A stretch of DNA of 64,000 nucleotides from Gammaproteobacteria bacterium (GTDB taxonomy: Bacteria > Pseudomonadota > Gammaproteobacteria > Pseudomonadales > Balneatricaceae), in assembly GCA_030748435.1 (NCBI GenBank), contig JASMLZ010000095.1:1-64000 (forward strand). The letters are read 5' to 3'. Below the pieces are notes generated by a model, which saw only the letters and a list, made by a program, of their open reading frames with translations, ran no database searches and was not told where the DNA came from. A program made the translations under genes and the position numbers. Shown one piece after another: positions 8,952-18,130 of this stretch (positions are counted from its first letter, which is position 1; the number at the start of each line of letters is the position of its first letter).

Positions 8952-9488
8952 ATGGCAAGTCTACAGGATCAGTTACTAAAAGCGGGTTTAGCCAACCAAA
9001 AACAGGCTAAACAGGCAACCAAAGCAAAAAACAAACAGGCTCGTGACCAACGTAAAGGTGTGGACACGGGAGAGTCTGCAGCCGAACGAGCCACACGTGA
9101 AAAACAGGTTCAGGCTGAGCGCTCCAAACAGCTTAATGCGCAACGTGATGCTGCCCAACATGATAGAGCCTTACTGGCGCAGGTTAAGCAAATGGTGGCG
9201 GGCTGTCGGGTGGATATTAGTATGGGTGAGCAAGCCTATAATTTTGTTGATGGCAAAGCGATCAAGAAACTTTATGTTACTGCCCAGCAACAGGAATCAT
9301 TGAGTCGTGGCCATTTGGTCATTGTTGGCATTAATGGTGACTATAGTCTTGTACCTGCCAAAGTGGCTGAGCGTATAGCAGAGCGTACCGACCAAGTCTT
9401 GGTAGTAAAGGCCGAAGCTGAGCAGCAGTCTGGGGAAGAAGACGACCCCTATGCAAATTATATTATTCCTGACGATTTAATGTGGTAA
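8952..9488 (+). CDS. DUF2058 family protein (YaiL-like)
   Basis: A 178-residue cytoplasmic protein. It starts MASLQDQLLKAGL, the hallmark opening of the DUF2058/YaiL family, followed by a lysine- and glutamine-rich basic helix and a C-terminal globular part ending DDPYANYIIPDDLMW. E. coli YaiL has about the same length; nucleoprotein or polysome association has been suggested for it, but the function is not established. The frame is open 21 codons further upstream, but that would translate the promoter region, so I use the ATG at 8952. It is followed directly by ttcA. Confidence 0.85.
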   Translation: MASLQDQLLKAGLANQKQAKQATKAKNKQARDQRKGVDTGESAAERATREKQVQAERSKQLNAQRDAAQHDRALLAQVKQMVAGCRVDISMGEQAYNFVDGKAIKKLYVTAQQQESLSRGHLVIVGINGDYSLVPAKVAERIAERTDQVLVVKAEAEQQSGEEDDPYANYIIPDDLMW

Positions 9489-9491
9489 CCA

Positions 9492-10403
9492 ATGACTATT
9501 GTTAATCATCATACACCCATATCCGAGCAGTTTACCGAGGCAGGTGTGCAAGTTGCAGCAGATGCGGCTGAGGTGGAGCAGAATAAGGCTTTAAAGCAGC
9601 GTCTAAACAAGTTGCAGAAGCGTTTGCGTCGGGATGTGGGCAAGGCTATTGAAGACTATGCCATGATTGAAGCTGGTGACAAGGTTATGGTGTGCCTGTC
9701 TGGTGGTAAAGATTCTTATACCATGTTGGATATACTGCTCAATTTACAAAAAAGTGCGCCTATTAAATTTGATCTTGTAGCCGTCAATCTGGATCAAAAA
9801 CAACCGGGTTTTCCGGCCCATGTGTTACCGCAATATTTGGCTAGTATTGGGGTTGATTATCATATTATTGAACGTGATACCTATAGTGTGGTAAAGGCCG
9901 TAGTACCTGAAGGTAAAACCACCTGTGGCCTGTGTTCACGTATGCGTCGTGGCACACTATACCGTTGGGCTGAAGATAACGCTATAACCAAGATTGCTCT
10001 TGGCCACCATCGGGATGATATTCTGCAAACCCTGTTGTTGAATATGTTTCATGGCGGTAAGCTAAAAGCCATGCCTGCCCGTTTGTTAAGTGATGATGGT
10101 AAACATACGGTTATTCGACCGTTGGCCTATGCTCGTGAAGAAGATATTGTAGCCTATACGGAGCTCAAACAATTCCCGATTATTCCCTGCAATCTGTGCG
10201 GTTCTCAAGATAACCTGCAACGTCAGCATATTAAGCATATGTTACAGGACTGGCAGTCTATGTATCCCGGGCGCATTGAAAATATGACCCGTGCCCTGCA
10301 ACATGTCGTGCCATCTCATCTGCTAGATAGACAACTGCATGACTTCACTGGTGTATGTGACGATAAAGATGAACAAGCCGGCCTGGATATGTTGAGCTTA
10401 TAG
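9492..10403 (+). CDS. ttcA: tRNA 2-thiocytidine(32) synthetase TtcA
   Basis: Thiolates cytidine 32 in tRNA through ATP activation and an iron-sulfur cluster. The 303-residue product has the PP-loop SGGKDS (70-75), the first cysteine pair CGLC (145-148) and the second CNLC (233-236); these are the catalytic and cluster-binding cysteines of Ttc[11 protein letters not shown] (171-180) is also diagnostic of the TtcA/TilS superfamily. It starts 3 bp after the preceding gene, suggesting cotranscription. Confidence 0.95.
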   Translation: MTIVNHHTPISEQFTEAGVQVAADAAEVEQNKALKQRLNKLQKRLRRDVGKAIEDYAMIEAGDKVMVCLSGGKDSYTMLDILLNLQKSAPIKFDLVAVNLDQKQPGFPAHVLPQYLASIGVDYHIIERDTYSVVKAVVPEGKTTCGLCSRMRRGTLYRWAEDNAITKIALGHHRDDILQTLLLNMFHGGKLKAMPARLLSDDGKHTVIRPLAYAREEDIVAYTELKQFPIIPCNLCGSQDNLQRQHIKHMLQDWQSMYPGRIENMTRALQHVVPSHLLDRQLHDFTGVCDDKDEQAGLDMLSL

Positions 10404-10420
10404 GTTGGCAGTTAATCGGC

Positions 10421-10516
10421 AAGTCGGACTTAGCGTGCCCCATAAGCGCAGCAAGTGCTTTGGGTATTAGTCCGACATTGCCGGTTTAAAACACTGCCGG
10501 GTTAAAATCCAACCTA
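10421..10516 (-). repeat. REP-like intergenic repeat, copy B
   Basis: A diverged, reverse-orientation member of the family seen at 783-864. It has AGTCGGACT (10422-10430) pairing with AGTCCGACA (10469-10477), the shared inner text CTTTGGGTAT, and a decayed second hairpin. It lies between the convergent ttcA and apt genes. Confidence 0.7.
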
Positions 10517-10526
10517 CAGACCCTGT

Positions 10527-11057
10527 TTAATAGGCGCACAGACTAAAACAGGGTACGCCAGCCTCTGTAACCCTTGCACTACCACCCAAATCAGGCAGAT
10601 CGACAATAGCGGCTACGTCGGTCACTTCTGCCCCTAAACGCCTAATCAGGCTTATGGCGGCTAATAGGGTGCCACCAGTGGCAATTAAATCATCAAATAA
10701 CAATACCTTATCGCCAGCGCTACAGGCATCTGTTTGCATTTCTACTGTGGTGGTACCGTATTCCAGAGTGTAATCCTGATGTATACATGCACCGGGCAGT
10801 TTGCCTTGTTTTCGTACCAGAATCAGGGGTAAATGTAGTTTGTAAGCCATAATAGAGGCAACCAAAAAACCACGGGCATCAATACAGGCAATATGAGTGA
10901 TAGGTGCGTCCGCATAGCGGCTACACAATGTATCCACCATGTATTGCAGAGCCTCTGGCTGCTTAAATAGTGGGGTAATATCACGAAAGGTCACACCGGG
11001 TTCTGGCCAGTCTTGTACCGCGCGGATAACCTGGTGTAGATCAATATCTTGAGGCAT
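10527..11057 (-). CDS. apt: Adenine phosphoribosyltransferase
   Basis: Salvages adenine with PRPP to AMP. The 176-residue product has the PRPP-binding loop VLLFDDLIATGGT and the upstream CIDARGFLVAS segment typical of Apt. The frame is open from a TTG four codons earlier, but the GGAG in that stretch is the ribosome-binding site for the ATG at 11057, which settles the start. It is the last gene of the ccoGHIS-tauE-like block; apt next to cbb3 assembly genes is also seen in pseudomonads, where an anr/fnr gene lies nearby, but no such regulator gene is here. Confidence 0.93.
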   Translation of the reverse strand: MPQDIDLHQVIRAVQDWPEPGVTFRDITPLFKQPEALQYMVDTLCSRYADAPITHIACIDARGFLVASIMAYKLHLPLILVRKQGKLPGACIHQDYTLEYGTTTVEMQTDACSAGDKVLLFDDLIATGGTLLAAISLIRRLGAEVTDVAAIVDLPDLGGSARVTEAGVPCFSLCAY

Positions 11058-11072
11058 TTTTTTCTCCAAATT

Positions 11073-11723
11073 TTATGGCCATATCGGTAGGGTGTATAAG
11101 CCAAGGCTAATCATCATCAGACCCAATAATCGCTGGTTTAGTTGTTTGCGAAGTAGAGCCTTTAACTGTTCTGCCAGTATACCACTGGCCAAGTTTGCAG
11201 GTAGGGTACCGATTCCAAAAGCCAACATCAAGATAGCACTGTGCTGCCAGTTGGCACTAGTGGAGGCCCAAATCAGGCTGGAATAAATCAGGCCGCAGGG
11301 CAGCCAACCCCAGAGTAAGCCAAGTAATAAGGCTTGTTTCAGGCTTTGGATGGGCATTAAATGTTTGCTTAGCGGTTGTATTAATTGCCATATACCTTTG
11401 CCCAGCACCTCTATGCGCCGCACACCATGCCACAGCTGAGCGATGGAGAGACCCATCAGGATTAACATGGTACCCGCTAAATAAAGACTTTCCTGCAGGT
11501 ATTGATTGAGCTGAATACTGGCTGCCAAGCCACCCAATAAAGCACCAACTATCGCATAACTAATGATACGCCCCAGATTAAATAACAGGCTGTATAGCAA
11601 TATTTGGTGGCGCTGATTATTGACGCCAAGTGTCAGTGCCGCACTTATACCACCACACATACCGATGCAGTGACCGGCACCGGCAAAACCAATTGCTACA
11701 GCGGCGAGTATTTCAGCAGTCAT
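11073..11723 (-). CDS. TauE/SafE-like (UreH-type) membrane protein linked to cbb3 assembly
   Basis: A 216-residue membrane protein with about six transmembrane segments. The N-terminal GHCIGMCGG motif (residues 17-25) is the hallmark of the sulfite exporter/UreH-like family found beside ccoS in many Proteobacteria. The cysteine-containing motif suggests metal or thiol handling during cbb3 maturation, but that is inference from gene position. Its ATG overlaps the ccoS stop codon (ATGA), so the two are translationally coupled. Confidence 0.8.
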   Translation of the reverse strand: MTAEILAAVAIGFAGAGHCIGMCGGISAALTLGVNNQRHQILLYSLLFNLGRIISYAIVGALLGGLAASIQLNQYLQESLYLAGTMLILMGLSIAQLWHGVRRIEVLGKGIWQLIQPLSKHLMPIQSLKQALLLGLLWGWLPCGLIYSSLIWASTSANWQHSAILMLAFGIGTLPANLASGILAEQLKALLRKQLNQRLLGLMMISLGLYTLPIWP

Positions 11724-11902
11724 GGTTTATGTTTTGGCTTTGCATCATCAGGAATTAAATCGTCATCATCATCAAACAGGATGTTGCTGGCCGGGGAGTC
11801 CATATCGTCAAATTGCCCACTCTTTAATGACCAGTGCAAAGCATATACTGCTATAGCAACAAGGATAATGGCGACCGGAATAAGTAGAAAAATAATGTCC
11901 AT
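11720..11902 (-). CDS. ccoS: cbb3 oxidase assembly protein CcoS
   Basis: A 60-residue inner-membrane protein: one N-terminal transmembrane helix (LIPVAIILVAIAVYAL), then a short cytoplasmic tail containing the family segment WSLKSGQFDD and a run of five aspartates. CcoS is needed to insert heme and copper cofactors into CcoN. It lies 27 bp after ccoI and overlaps the next gene by 4 bp. Confidence 0.92.
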   Translation of the reverse strand: MDIIFLLIPVAIILVAIAVYALHWSLKSGQFDDMDSPASNILFDDDDDLIPDDAKPKHKP

Positions 11903-11929
11903 TGAAGGCCTTATAGATAGGTTATAAGC

Positions 11930-14374
11930 CTATTGTACGTCATGCTTGATACGACGCAAGCGGGTGGCGTTAAGTACTACCAGCAGCGAACTAAACGACA
12001 TGCCTGTCGCAGCTCCCCAAGGAGGCACCATGCCCATAGCTGCCAAAGGTAAGGCAAGCAGATTGTAAAACAGTGCCCAAAACAGGTTTTGCACCATAAT
12101 GCGGCGGGTATGACGAGACTTTTTGATCAGTATAGCTATTAGTCCCAGGTGATCGCGCAGTAACATAGCCGGTGCACTGGCTTTACTAAGATCAGTGCCT
12201 GAAGCCATAGCCAGTGAGGCGTCGGCGGCAGCCATAACTGGCGCATCATTAATGCCATCGCCTACCATTAATACAGTTTTACCTTGTTGTTGCTGAGCCT
12301 GAATATAGGCCAGTTTTTGGGCCGGCGTTTGACCTGCCCGCCAAGCATCTACACCCAACTCTGCAGCAAGGCCGGCAACATTATCTGAATGATCACCAGA
12401 TAATATACACAGTTCCATATTGAGGGCTTTTAGTTGTTGCATAACGGTATTTAGTTGTGGGCGCTTGGCATCGCTAATATGCAGCCAGGCAAGGGCTTCT
12501 TTAGTACTGCCCAAGAGCAACCAAACACCCTCTCCACATGGTCTTTGGGGTGCTTGCCAGCTACCCAGTTGGGACACAAATTCGGCACTGCCCAGACGCA
12601 AATCCTGCTGCTGTTCAGGCCAGTAGGCACTCATCCCCTCAGATGGGTGGTTGGTGATATTGGTTAACTCAAAGGCGCTGCCATCTAAATGACGAAAGGC
12701 GCGACTGATTGGGTGTTCAGACTCTTGCTCCATGCGTGCGGCTAGCAGGCGACAAGCAAGTGCACTCATATGGCCCAGAGTTTGTGTGGTCTGTAATGAC
12801 ATGGCACCAGTGGTCAGCGTACCTGTTTTATCAAAGACAATAGTGTCGGCTTTGGCTATTTGTTCTAAAGCATCTTCTCGGGTCATCAATATACCTTGGC
12901 GCCGTAAGCTTGCAGTAGCCACGGCGGTGGCTGTAGGTGTTGCCAACGATAAGGCACAGGGGCAGGTGATAACCAATACCGAAAGGGTGATCCAGAAGGC
13001 TTGGTCAGGTTCTAAAAAGTACCAGCCAGCGTATACTGTAGCGGCAATAATCAATACTGCCAGAACAAAATAATGGGCGACCTTGTCAGCACTTGTTGAT
13101 AGTTTGGGACGAAAGCTGTGGGCTTGTTGTACCATGCTCAAGATTTGCTGTAAGCGGCTGTTATCCTGAGTTTTGGTGACCCGCATCAGCAGGCTGGTGG
13201 TCACATTTACCGTTCCCGCTGTCAACTGGTCTCCTACTGCTTTGTTGACTGGCATAAACTCACCAGTGAGCGCTGCTTCATTAATACTGCTTGCACCCTC
13301 TATAAGCACGCCGTCAGCGGGTATGGTTGCTCCCGGTAGTACGCGAACGATATCATCTTGTGCCAATTTGCTTATGGCTATTTGCTCATACTGCTTATTA
13401 ACCAGTCGATCGCATACGGGCGGTAAGAGCTGATGTAACTCATTGCCAGCATGACCGGCATGATAACGTGCCGTTGACTCCACAAAACGGCCTAACAGAA
13501 GTAGAAATGTAAACATGGTAACTGAGTCATAGTAGACGGCGCCAGTTTGCATCACCGTGGCCCAGACACTAGCTATATAGGCGGCACCGATAGCCAGTGC
13601 CACTGGCACATCCATTACCAGATGACGATTTTTCAAGGCGCGCCAGGCAGCATGGAAAAAGGGTGCTGCTGAATATAATACGACAGGTGTTGAGAGCACC
13701 AAAGCGGCCCAACGAATAAAGTGCATATAATTTAGCTGCATGCCTTGAGCCATGCCGGCATACATGCCAAAAGACAACATCATTACCTGAGCTGCGCCTA
13801 AACCGGCAATACCAATGCGCAAAATGGTCTGGCGCTTGTCTTTCGCCTTACGCTGGGCGGCGGCACTGGCTTGATAGGGTCCCGGCTGATAACCAATACT
13901 GTCTATAGCCGCCAATATTTGGCTTAGTTTGATGATATTTGGCTGCCAATGGACGTAGGCGCGCTGGGTGGTAAGGTTGACGTTAAAATGAAGTATTCCA
14001 GGTTGTTTACTGAGATGTTGATTTAACAACCATACGCAGGCCGCACAAGTCAGGCCATCAATAACCAGCTCAGTTTCATTTTCCTGTGCATTTTTGCTGC
14101 GTACAAAGGCACTTTGCACATCTTTATCATCATAGGCTTGCCAGTGGCTGGCAGCCGTGACTTCAATATTGATATTGGGTGGCAGGCTGGGGCCGGTAGC
14201 ACGACTTAATTCACGGTGGCGATAATAGTCGCCTAGCTGTTGGTCAATAATTGTCTTGGCTACCGTTTGGCAGCCAATACAACAAACCGCATGGCAGCTG
14301 CCATCCAGCACTATCTGATAGTGGGTATCAGCGGGTACTGGTTCGCCACAGTGAAAGCAGTCACTTATAGACAT
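11930..14374 (-). CDS. ccoI: Copper-translocating P-type ATPase CcoI (FixI)
   Basis: Exports copper across the inner membrane for assembly of the cbb3 oxidase binuclear centre. The 814-residue protein starts with a cysteine-rich segment (C6, C9, C27, C31, C32, C35) typical of FixI/CcoI. A heavy-metal-associated domain follows with CAAC at 110-113. Membrane helices then surround TGE (370-372), the CPC metal site (471-473), the phosphorylation motif DKTGT (515-519) and GDGINDAP. The cysteine-rich N-terminus plus the ccoH/ccoS neighbours separate it from general CopA. Confidence 0.95.
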   Translation of the reverse strand: MSISDCFHCGEPVPADTHYQIVLDGSCHAVCCIGCQTVAKTIIDQQLGDYYRHRELSRATGPSLPPNINIEVTAASHWQAYDDKDVQSAFVRSKNAQENETELVIDGLTCAACVWLLNQHLSKQPGILHFNVNLTTQRAYVHWQPNIIKLSQILAAIDSIGYQPGPYQASAAAQRKAKDKRQTILRIGIAGLGAAQVMMLSFGMYAGMAQGMQLNYMHFIRWAALVLSTPVVLYSAAPFFHAAWRALKNRHLVMDVPVALAIGAAYIASVWATVMQTGAVYYDSVTMFTFLLLLGRFVESTARYHAGHAGNELHQLLPPVCDRLVNKQYEQIAISKLAQDDIVRVLPGATIPADGVLIEGASSINEAALTGEFMPVNKAVGDQLTAGTVNVTTSLLMRVTKTQDNSRLQQILSMVQQAHSFRPKLSTSADKVAHYFVLAVLIIAATVYAGWYFLEPDQAFWITLSVLVITCPCALSLATPTATAVATASLRRQGILMTREDALEQIAKADTIVFDKTGTLTTGAMSLQTTQTLGHMSALACRLLAARMEQESEHPISRAFRHLDGSAFELTNITNHPSEGMSAYWPEQQQDLRLGSAEFVSQLGSWQAPQRPCGEGVWLLLGSTKEALAWLHISDAKRPQLNTVMQQLKALNMELCILSGDHSDNVAGLAAELGVDAWRAGQTPAQKLAYIQAQQQQGKTVLMVGDGINDAPVMAAADASLAMASGTDLSKASAPAMLLRDHLGLIAILIKKSRHTRRIMVQNLFWALFYNLLALPLAAMGMVPPWGAATGMSFSSLLVVLNATRLRRIKHDVQ

Positions 14375-14379
14375 AGATA

Positions 14380-14892
14380 TTATGGGAGATTGGGTGTGAA
14401 ACTAATGCTGGCAGGCCAGGGAGTGGTTACCTCAGTGGTCATGCGCCAGTTTTCCTCTTGGTCCATTAAGTGCAAATAGCGCTTGCCACTAATATTCTTA
14501 TTCAGTGTGCCATAATAACTGCCGTCGGGACGATACGCCATGAGCAGATCCTGATCAAGATTCTCAACAGTTGGATGGATAACCAGCAAGGTGAGTTGTT
14601 GGGCCGATAGTGTATCGCTGGCGCTCAATGTTAAGCGCAAGTCTCCGGTAACTTCATCCAATACCAGCTCGCCATGCAATCCCAATTCCGATGCTTTGCG
14701 CAGACGTTTGTTGTCAATATTAAAGCTCTTGGCATTTTTTGCATAATCGCCTTTTACCATACCGTCAAAGGTGACTACGGATAAGTAGGCATAGCTGGTG
14801 GCAAAAATCATCACCGCGAATAAGGGGCCTAGTATAAACCACAACCATGGTTGCTTATACCAGGGCTTTAAGGCTTCTGGGGTGTCTGTCAT
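14380..14892 (-). CDS. ccoH: cbb3 oxidase assembly protein CcoH (FixH family)
   Basis: A 170-residue protein with one N-terminal transmembrane helix (WLWFILGPLFAVMIFATSYAY region) and a periplasmic beta-rich domain with the FixH-like segment ending in TPWPASISF. CcoH binds CcoN and stays with the oxidase during assembly. It lies between ccoG and ccoI, with GGAG ahead of the start. Sequence conservation in the family is low, so position contributes to the call. Confidence 0.88.
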   Translation of the reverse strand: MTDTPEALKPWYKQPWLWFILGPLFAVMIFATSYAYLSVVTFDGMVKGDYAKNAKSFNIDNKRLRKASELGLHGELVLDEVTGDLRLTLSASDTLSAQQLTLLVIHPTVENLDQDLLMAYRPDGSYYGTLNKNISGKRYLHLMDQEENWRMTTEVTTPWPASISFTPNLP

Positions 14893-14903
14893 AGTAACTC
14901 CAA

Positions 14904-16316
14904 TTACAGAACTTGATCAGTGGGAGCCAGAAAACGAGATTCCTGTTCCACGCGAATAGACTCGCTGCCGAGTGATTTTACATCAAATGCTATTTTAGTT
15001 TTAGGGCTTTCCAAGTCATCTGTGTGAATACGAATACGCAGCATTTGTTCAATAGTGGCATTAGGGGCTATATCAAGTTGCTGTTTGCCTATGTAGGCAT
15101 AATTTTCAACACCATTGATACTCACTTCAATGGTGATAGCTGTCTGACTTTTGTTAGACACTTTCAAATGATAGGTGTTTTCAATCACACCATCACCCAG
15201 ATCGCGAAATAGCGTCTGGCGATCCCTAATCAGGTCCACTTCAATAGGTACCCGCGATATTAATTGCATGCCAATAAAAGTCGCAATAAACAATACAGCG
15301 ATACCATAGCCAATAAATCTGGGTCGCAACAAACGATATGCTTTGCCCTCCAGAACATTTTCTGTAGCGTAGCGTACCAGGCCTTTTGGCTTACCTAAGC
15401 GTGCCATAACCTCATTACAACCATCAATACAGGCGGCACAAGAAATACATTCATACTGCAGGCCGTCACGAATATCGATGCCTACAGGGCACACGGCAAC
15501 ACAGACATCACAATCAACGCAGTCGCCAAGGTTTGCTTCGCTTGCTATTTTGCGTGAGCCTTTGCCTCGTGGTTCACCACGCGCCTTGTCATAGGTCACA
15601 ATCAGTGTATTGGGGTCAAACATCACGCTCTGGAAACGGGCATAAGGGCACATATGCATACATACCTGTTCACGCAGATAACCAGCGTTTAGATAGGTAG
15701 CAACGGTGAAGAAGAGTAGCCACCAGGACTCCCAGGGGCCAAAATCCAGAGCCAAAAACTTACCAAATAGTTCTTTGATAGGGGTAAAGTAACCCACAAA
15801 GGTGATGGCTGTAGCAATCGCTATCAATACCCAGAGGCTGTGCTTAACCAATTTTTTGCGGAATTTGGTCCAGCTCATCGGTTGCTTGTCCAGCTTTTTA
15901 CGGGCGTTGCGGCTGCCTTCGGCAAACTCTTCGGCCCACATAAAAAAATAGGTCCATACGGTTTGGAAACAGGTATAGCCACACCAGGCTCGTCCGGCAA
16001 AAACCGTGATAAAGAAGAGCACAAAGGCAAACAGGATGAGGAGGCCACTTAGCAGGGCAAAGTCCTGTGGCCAGAAGGTAATAGAGAAAATATGAAATTG
16101 GCGTGCAGGCAGGTCAAATAGTATCGCCTGGCGATCATCCCACTCAAGCCAAGGCGTCAGGTAATATATTAATAACAGGGCCCATGCCATGATATTACGG
16201 AGATTACGATAAACGCCTTTATAGGCACGCACATAAATGCGTTCACTCTTGGCATAGAGATCGATAACTTGCTTTTCAGGCTCGGTGTCAACTTGCTTGG
16301 TAGGGATTTGTTCCAT
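14904..16316 (-). CDS. ccoG: CcoG/RdxA ferredoxin-type membrane protein
   Basis: Membrane-bound iron-sulfur protein thought to reduce copper for cbb3 assembly. The 470-residue product has several transmembrane helices, a CGYTCFQ motif (112-118), and two [4Fe-4S] clusters bound by C266, C269, C272, C276 and C290, C293, C296, C300. A C-terminal FixG-type immunoglobulin-like domain follows. AGGT six bases upstream supports the start. First gene of the assembly operon, separated from ccoNOQP by a strong hairpin. Confidence 0.95.
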   Translation of the reverse strand: MEQIPTKQVDTEPEKQVIDLYAKSERIYVRAYKGVYRNLRNIMAWALLLIYYLTPWLEWDDRQAILFDLPARQFHIFSITFWPQDFALLSGLLILFAFVLFFITVFAGRAWCGYTCFQTVWTYFFMWAEEFAEGSRNARKKLDKQPMSWTKFRKKLVKHSLWVLIAIATAITFVGYFTPIKELFGKFLALDFGPWESWWLLFFTVATYLNAGYLREQVCMHMCPYARFQSVMFDPNTLIVTYDKARGEPRGKGSRKIASEANLGDCVDCDVCVAVCPVGIDIRDGLQYECISCAACIDGCNEVMARLGKPKGLVRYATENVLEGKAYRLLRPRFIGYGIAVLFIATFIGMQLISRVPIEVDLIRDRQTLFRDLGDGVIENTYHLKVSNKSQTAITIEVSINGVENYAYIGKQQLDIAPNATIEQMLRIRIHTDDLESPKTKIAFDVKSLGSESIRVEQESRFLAPTDQVL

Positions 16317-16348
16317 ACTTGACCTGCAAATTTATGGCTTAACAACGT

Positions 16349-16391
16349 AAAAAAAGCGAATCCAGGCTACTAGGTGCTGAATACGCTTTTT
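16349..16391 (-). terminator. Intrinsic terminator after ccoNOQP
   Basis: Arms AAAAAGCG and CGCTTTTT enclose a partly paired loop, followed on the minus strand by a run of seven T. A second hairpin, AGAGGCC/GGCCTCT (16417-16443), lies just before it, directly after the ccoP stop. The arrangement would separate structural from assembly genes, with partial read-through possible. Confidence 0.65.
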
Positions 16392-16450
16392 ATCATTATT
16401 GTGACACAGTTAAGTTAGAGGCCCAGTATACACCCAGGCCTCTTTGGTCA

Positions 16451-17335
16451 TCAATCAGACAGGCTAAATACGTAGCCAGAGATCAGATGGATTTTGTCTT
16501 CACTCAACAGGGATCCGTGTGCAGGCATGGCACCATTACGGCCCTGACGGATGGAGTGAGCAACCTGAGCAAAGCTACCGCCATACAACCAGGTGTCGTC
16601 AGTCAGGTTTGGTGCTCCCAGCATTTGGTTACCCTTGCCGTCAACACCGTGACAGGCAACACACATAGCCTGATAAGTAGTTTGGCCTTGCGCTGCTGCT
16701 TTGGCATCAACTTCCTGACCACTTAGGCTCAAGGTGTAAGATGTTACGTTACGCACACCGTCTTCACCAATGATATCTCCCCAGGGCGGCATTGCTCCAG
16801 CTCGGCCATTGGTGATAGATGCCTTAATAGCTGCACCATCGCCACCATACAACCAGTCTTTATCGGACAAGTTGGGGAATCCGTAGGCACCGGCGCCACC
16901 TTGACCGTGACAAACGGCACAGTTGTTATTGAACATACGCTGGCCCATTTGGCGCGCAGTATCATTAGTAGCAATATCTTCTACAGACAGGCTGGCAAAC
17001 TTGGCGAACACCGGTTTGTAGTGCTCATCAGCGTGTGCCATTTCAGCTTCCCACTGGTTGTAACTGGTCCAGTTCAGGTAGCCTTTGTAGTTACCCAGAC
17101 CAGGATACAAGAACAGATATACCACACCAAAAATAATGGTGATGATAAACATATTAAACCACCAGCGAGGTAGTGGATTATCCAGTTCTTCAATGCCATC
17201 AAAGGCATGATTCATGGTTTCAGTGGTGGTTTCTTTGTGCACTTCGCTGCGACGCGTGTGCAAGACAAGGATCAGACAGCCAGCAATTACCGCAATGGTA
17301 ATGGCAGAGATCCATAAGCTCCAAAAACTAGTCAT
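16451..17335 (-). CDS. ccoP: cbb3-type cytochrome c oxidase subunit III (diheme)
   Basis: Diheme cytochrome c subunit that passes electrons to CcoO and CcoN. The 294-residue product has two N-terminal transmembrane helices (about 5-25 and 59-79), the linker DNPLPRWW, and two heme c sites CAVCH (139-143) and CVACH (225-229), with MPPW and MPAHG providing methionines. The frame stays open 22 codons further upstream inside ccoQ, but GGAG lies nine bases before the ATG at 17335. That start overlaps the ccoQ stop by 8 bp. Confidence 0.95.
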   Translation of the reverse strand: MTSFWSLWISAITIAVIAGCLILVLHTRRSEVHKETTTETMNHAFDGIEELDNPLPRWWFNMFIITIIFGVVYLFLYPGLGNYKGYLNWTSYNQWEAEMAHADEHYKPVFAKFASLSVEDIATNDTARQMGQRMFNNNCAVCHGQGGAGAYGFPNLSDKDWLYGGDGAAIKASITNGRAGAMPPWGDIIGEDGVRNVTSYTLSLSGQEVDAKAAAQGQTTYQAMCVACHGVDGKGNQMLGAPNLTDDTWLYGGSFAQVAHSIRQGRNGAMPAHGSLLSEDKIHLISGYVFSLSD

Positions 17336-17504
17336 GTTTGATGTCTCCATTTGATTCCTTGGCCTTCTCTTCATCAGCGAAGGGCAGGTTGGCGGCTTCA
17401 TTGAAGCCTTTCGAGCGTTTCGGGCTCAGAACCCATGCATAGAGGCCGATAAAGGTAATCAGCATAATCACAACTATGTATGGGCCGTAGCTATCGTAGG
17501 ACAT
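17328..17504 (-). CDS. ccoQ: cbb3 oxidase subunit CcoQ (FixQ)
   Basis: A 58-residue protein, short enough to be missed by length filters. Translation gives MSYDSYGPYI, one transmembrane helix (VVIMLITFIGLYAWVL), then SPKRSKGFNEAANLPFADEE, the typical CcoQ tail. CcoQ stabilises the CcoP interaction with the core complex. It starts 2 bp after ccoO ends and overlaps ccoP by 8 bp, completing the standard ccoNOQP order. Confidence 0.95.
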   Translation of the reverse strand: MSYDSYGPYIVVIMLITFIGLYAWVLSPKRSKGFNEAANLPFADEEKAKESNGDIKHD

Positions 17505-17506
17505 AA

Positions 17507-18118
17507 TTAACGCCTGTTTGACATCACAGTGCCGAGCTGTTGCAGATAGGCAACCAGAGCAGTAATCTCGGTTTTGCCCTTTACTTCTGCTTCTGCATTG
17601 GCAATGGCTGCATCGGTGAAAGGAACACCCACAATACGCAGAGCTTCCATCTTGGCCACTGTATCTTCACCAGTCAGCTTATCGCTGAATAGCCAGGGGT
17701 AGGATGGCATAATAGACTCAGGTACTACGTCACGCGGGTTGTACAGGTGAGCACGGTGCCAGTCATCAGAGTAGCGACCGCCAACACGGGCCAGATCTGG
17801 TCCAGTGCGTTTGGACCCCCATAGGAAAGGGTGGTCGTAAACAAATTCACCGGCAACGGAGTAGTGGCCATAGCGTTCGGTTTCGGCTCGGAATGGACGA
17901 ATCTGTTGGGTGTGACATACGTTACAGCCTTCGCGGATATAAATATCACGACCTTCCAGCTCCAGCGGCGTCAACACCCGCAGACCTTCAACGGGGACGG
18001 TGGTTTCTTTTTGGAAGAATAAAGGTACGATTTCAGCCAGACCACCACCGCTGATAACGATGACGATCAGAAGTATCATCAGGCTGATATTCTTTTCAAT
18101 GGTTTCGTGTTTAATCAT
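17507..18118 (-). CDS. ccoO: cbb3-type cytochrome c oxidase subunit II (monoheme)
   Basis: Membrane-anchored monoheme cytochrome c of the oxidase. The 203-residue product has an N-terminal transmembrane helix (about 10-30), the heme site CNVCH (65-69) followed by [15 protein letters not shown], and the conserved [25 protein letters not shown] eight bases upstream supports the start. It lies 12 bp after ccoN. Confidence 0.97.
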   Translation of the reverse strand: MIKHETIEKNISLMILLIVIVISGGGLAEIVPLFFQKETTVPVEGLRVLTPLELEGRDIYIREGCNVCHTQQIRPFRAETERYGHYSVAGEFVYDHPFLWGSKRTGPDLARVGGRYSDDWHRAHLYNPRDVVPESIMPSYPWLFSDKLTGEDTVAKMEALRIVGVPFTDAAIANAEAEVKGKTEITALVAYLQQLGTVMSNRR

Positions 18119-18130
18119 GATGGCGATTCC

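Noticed and set aside
10421-10516. REP-like copy as a terminator for ttcA and apt
   Set aside because: The stems lack the following T-run; its likeness to four other copies shows it is a repeat. It might still slow transcription.
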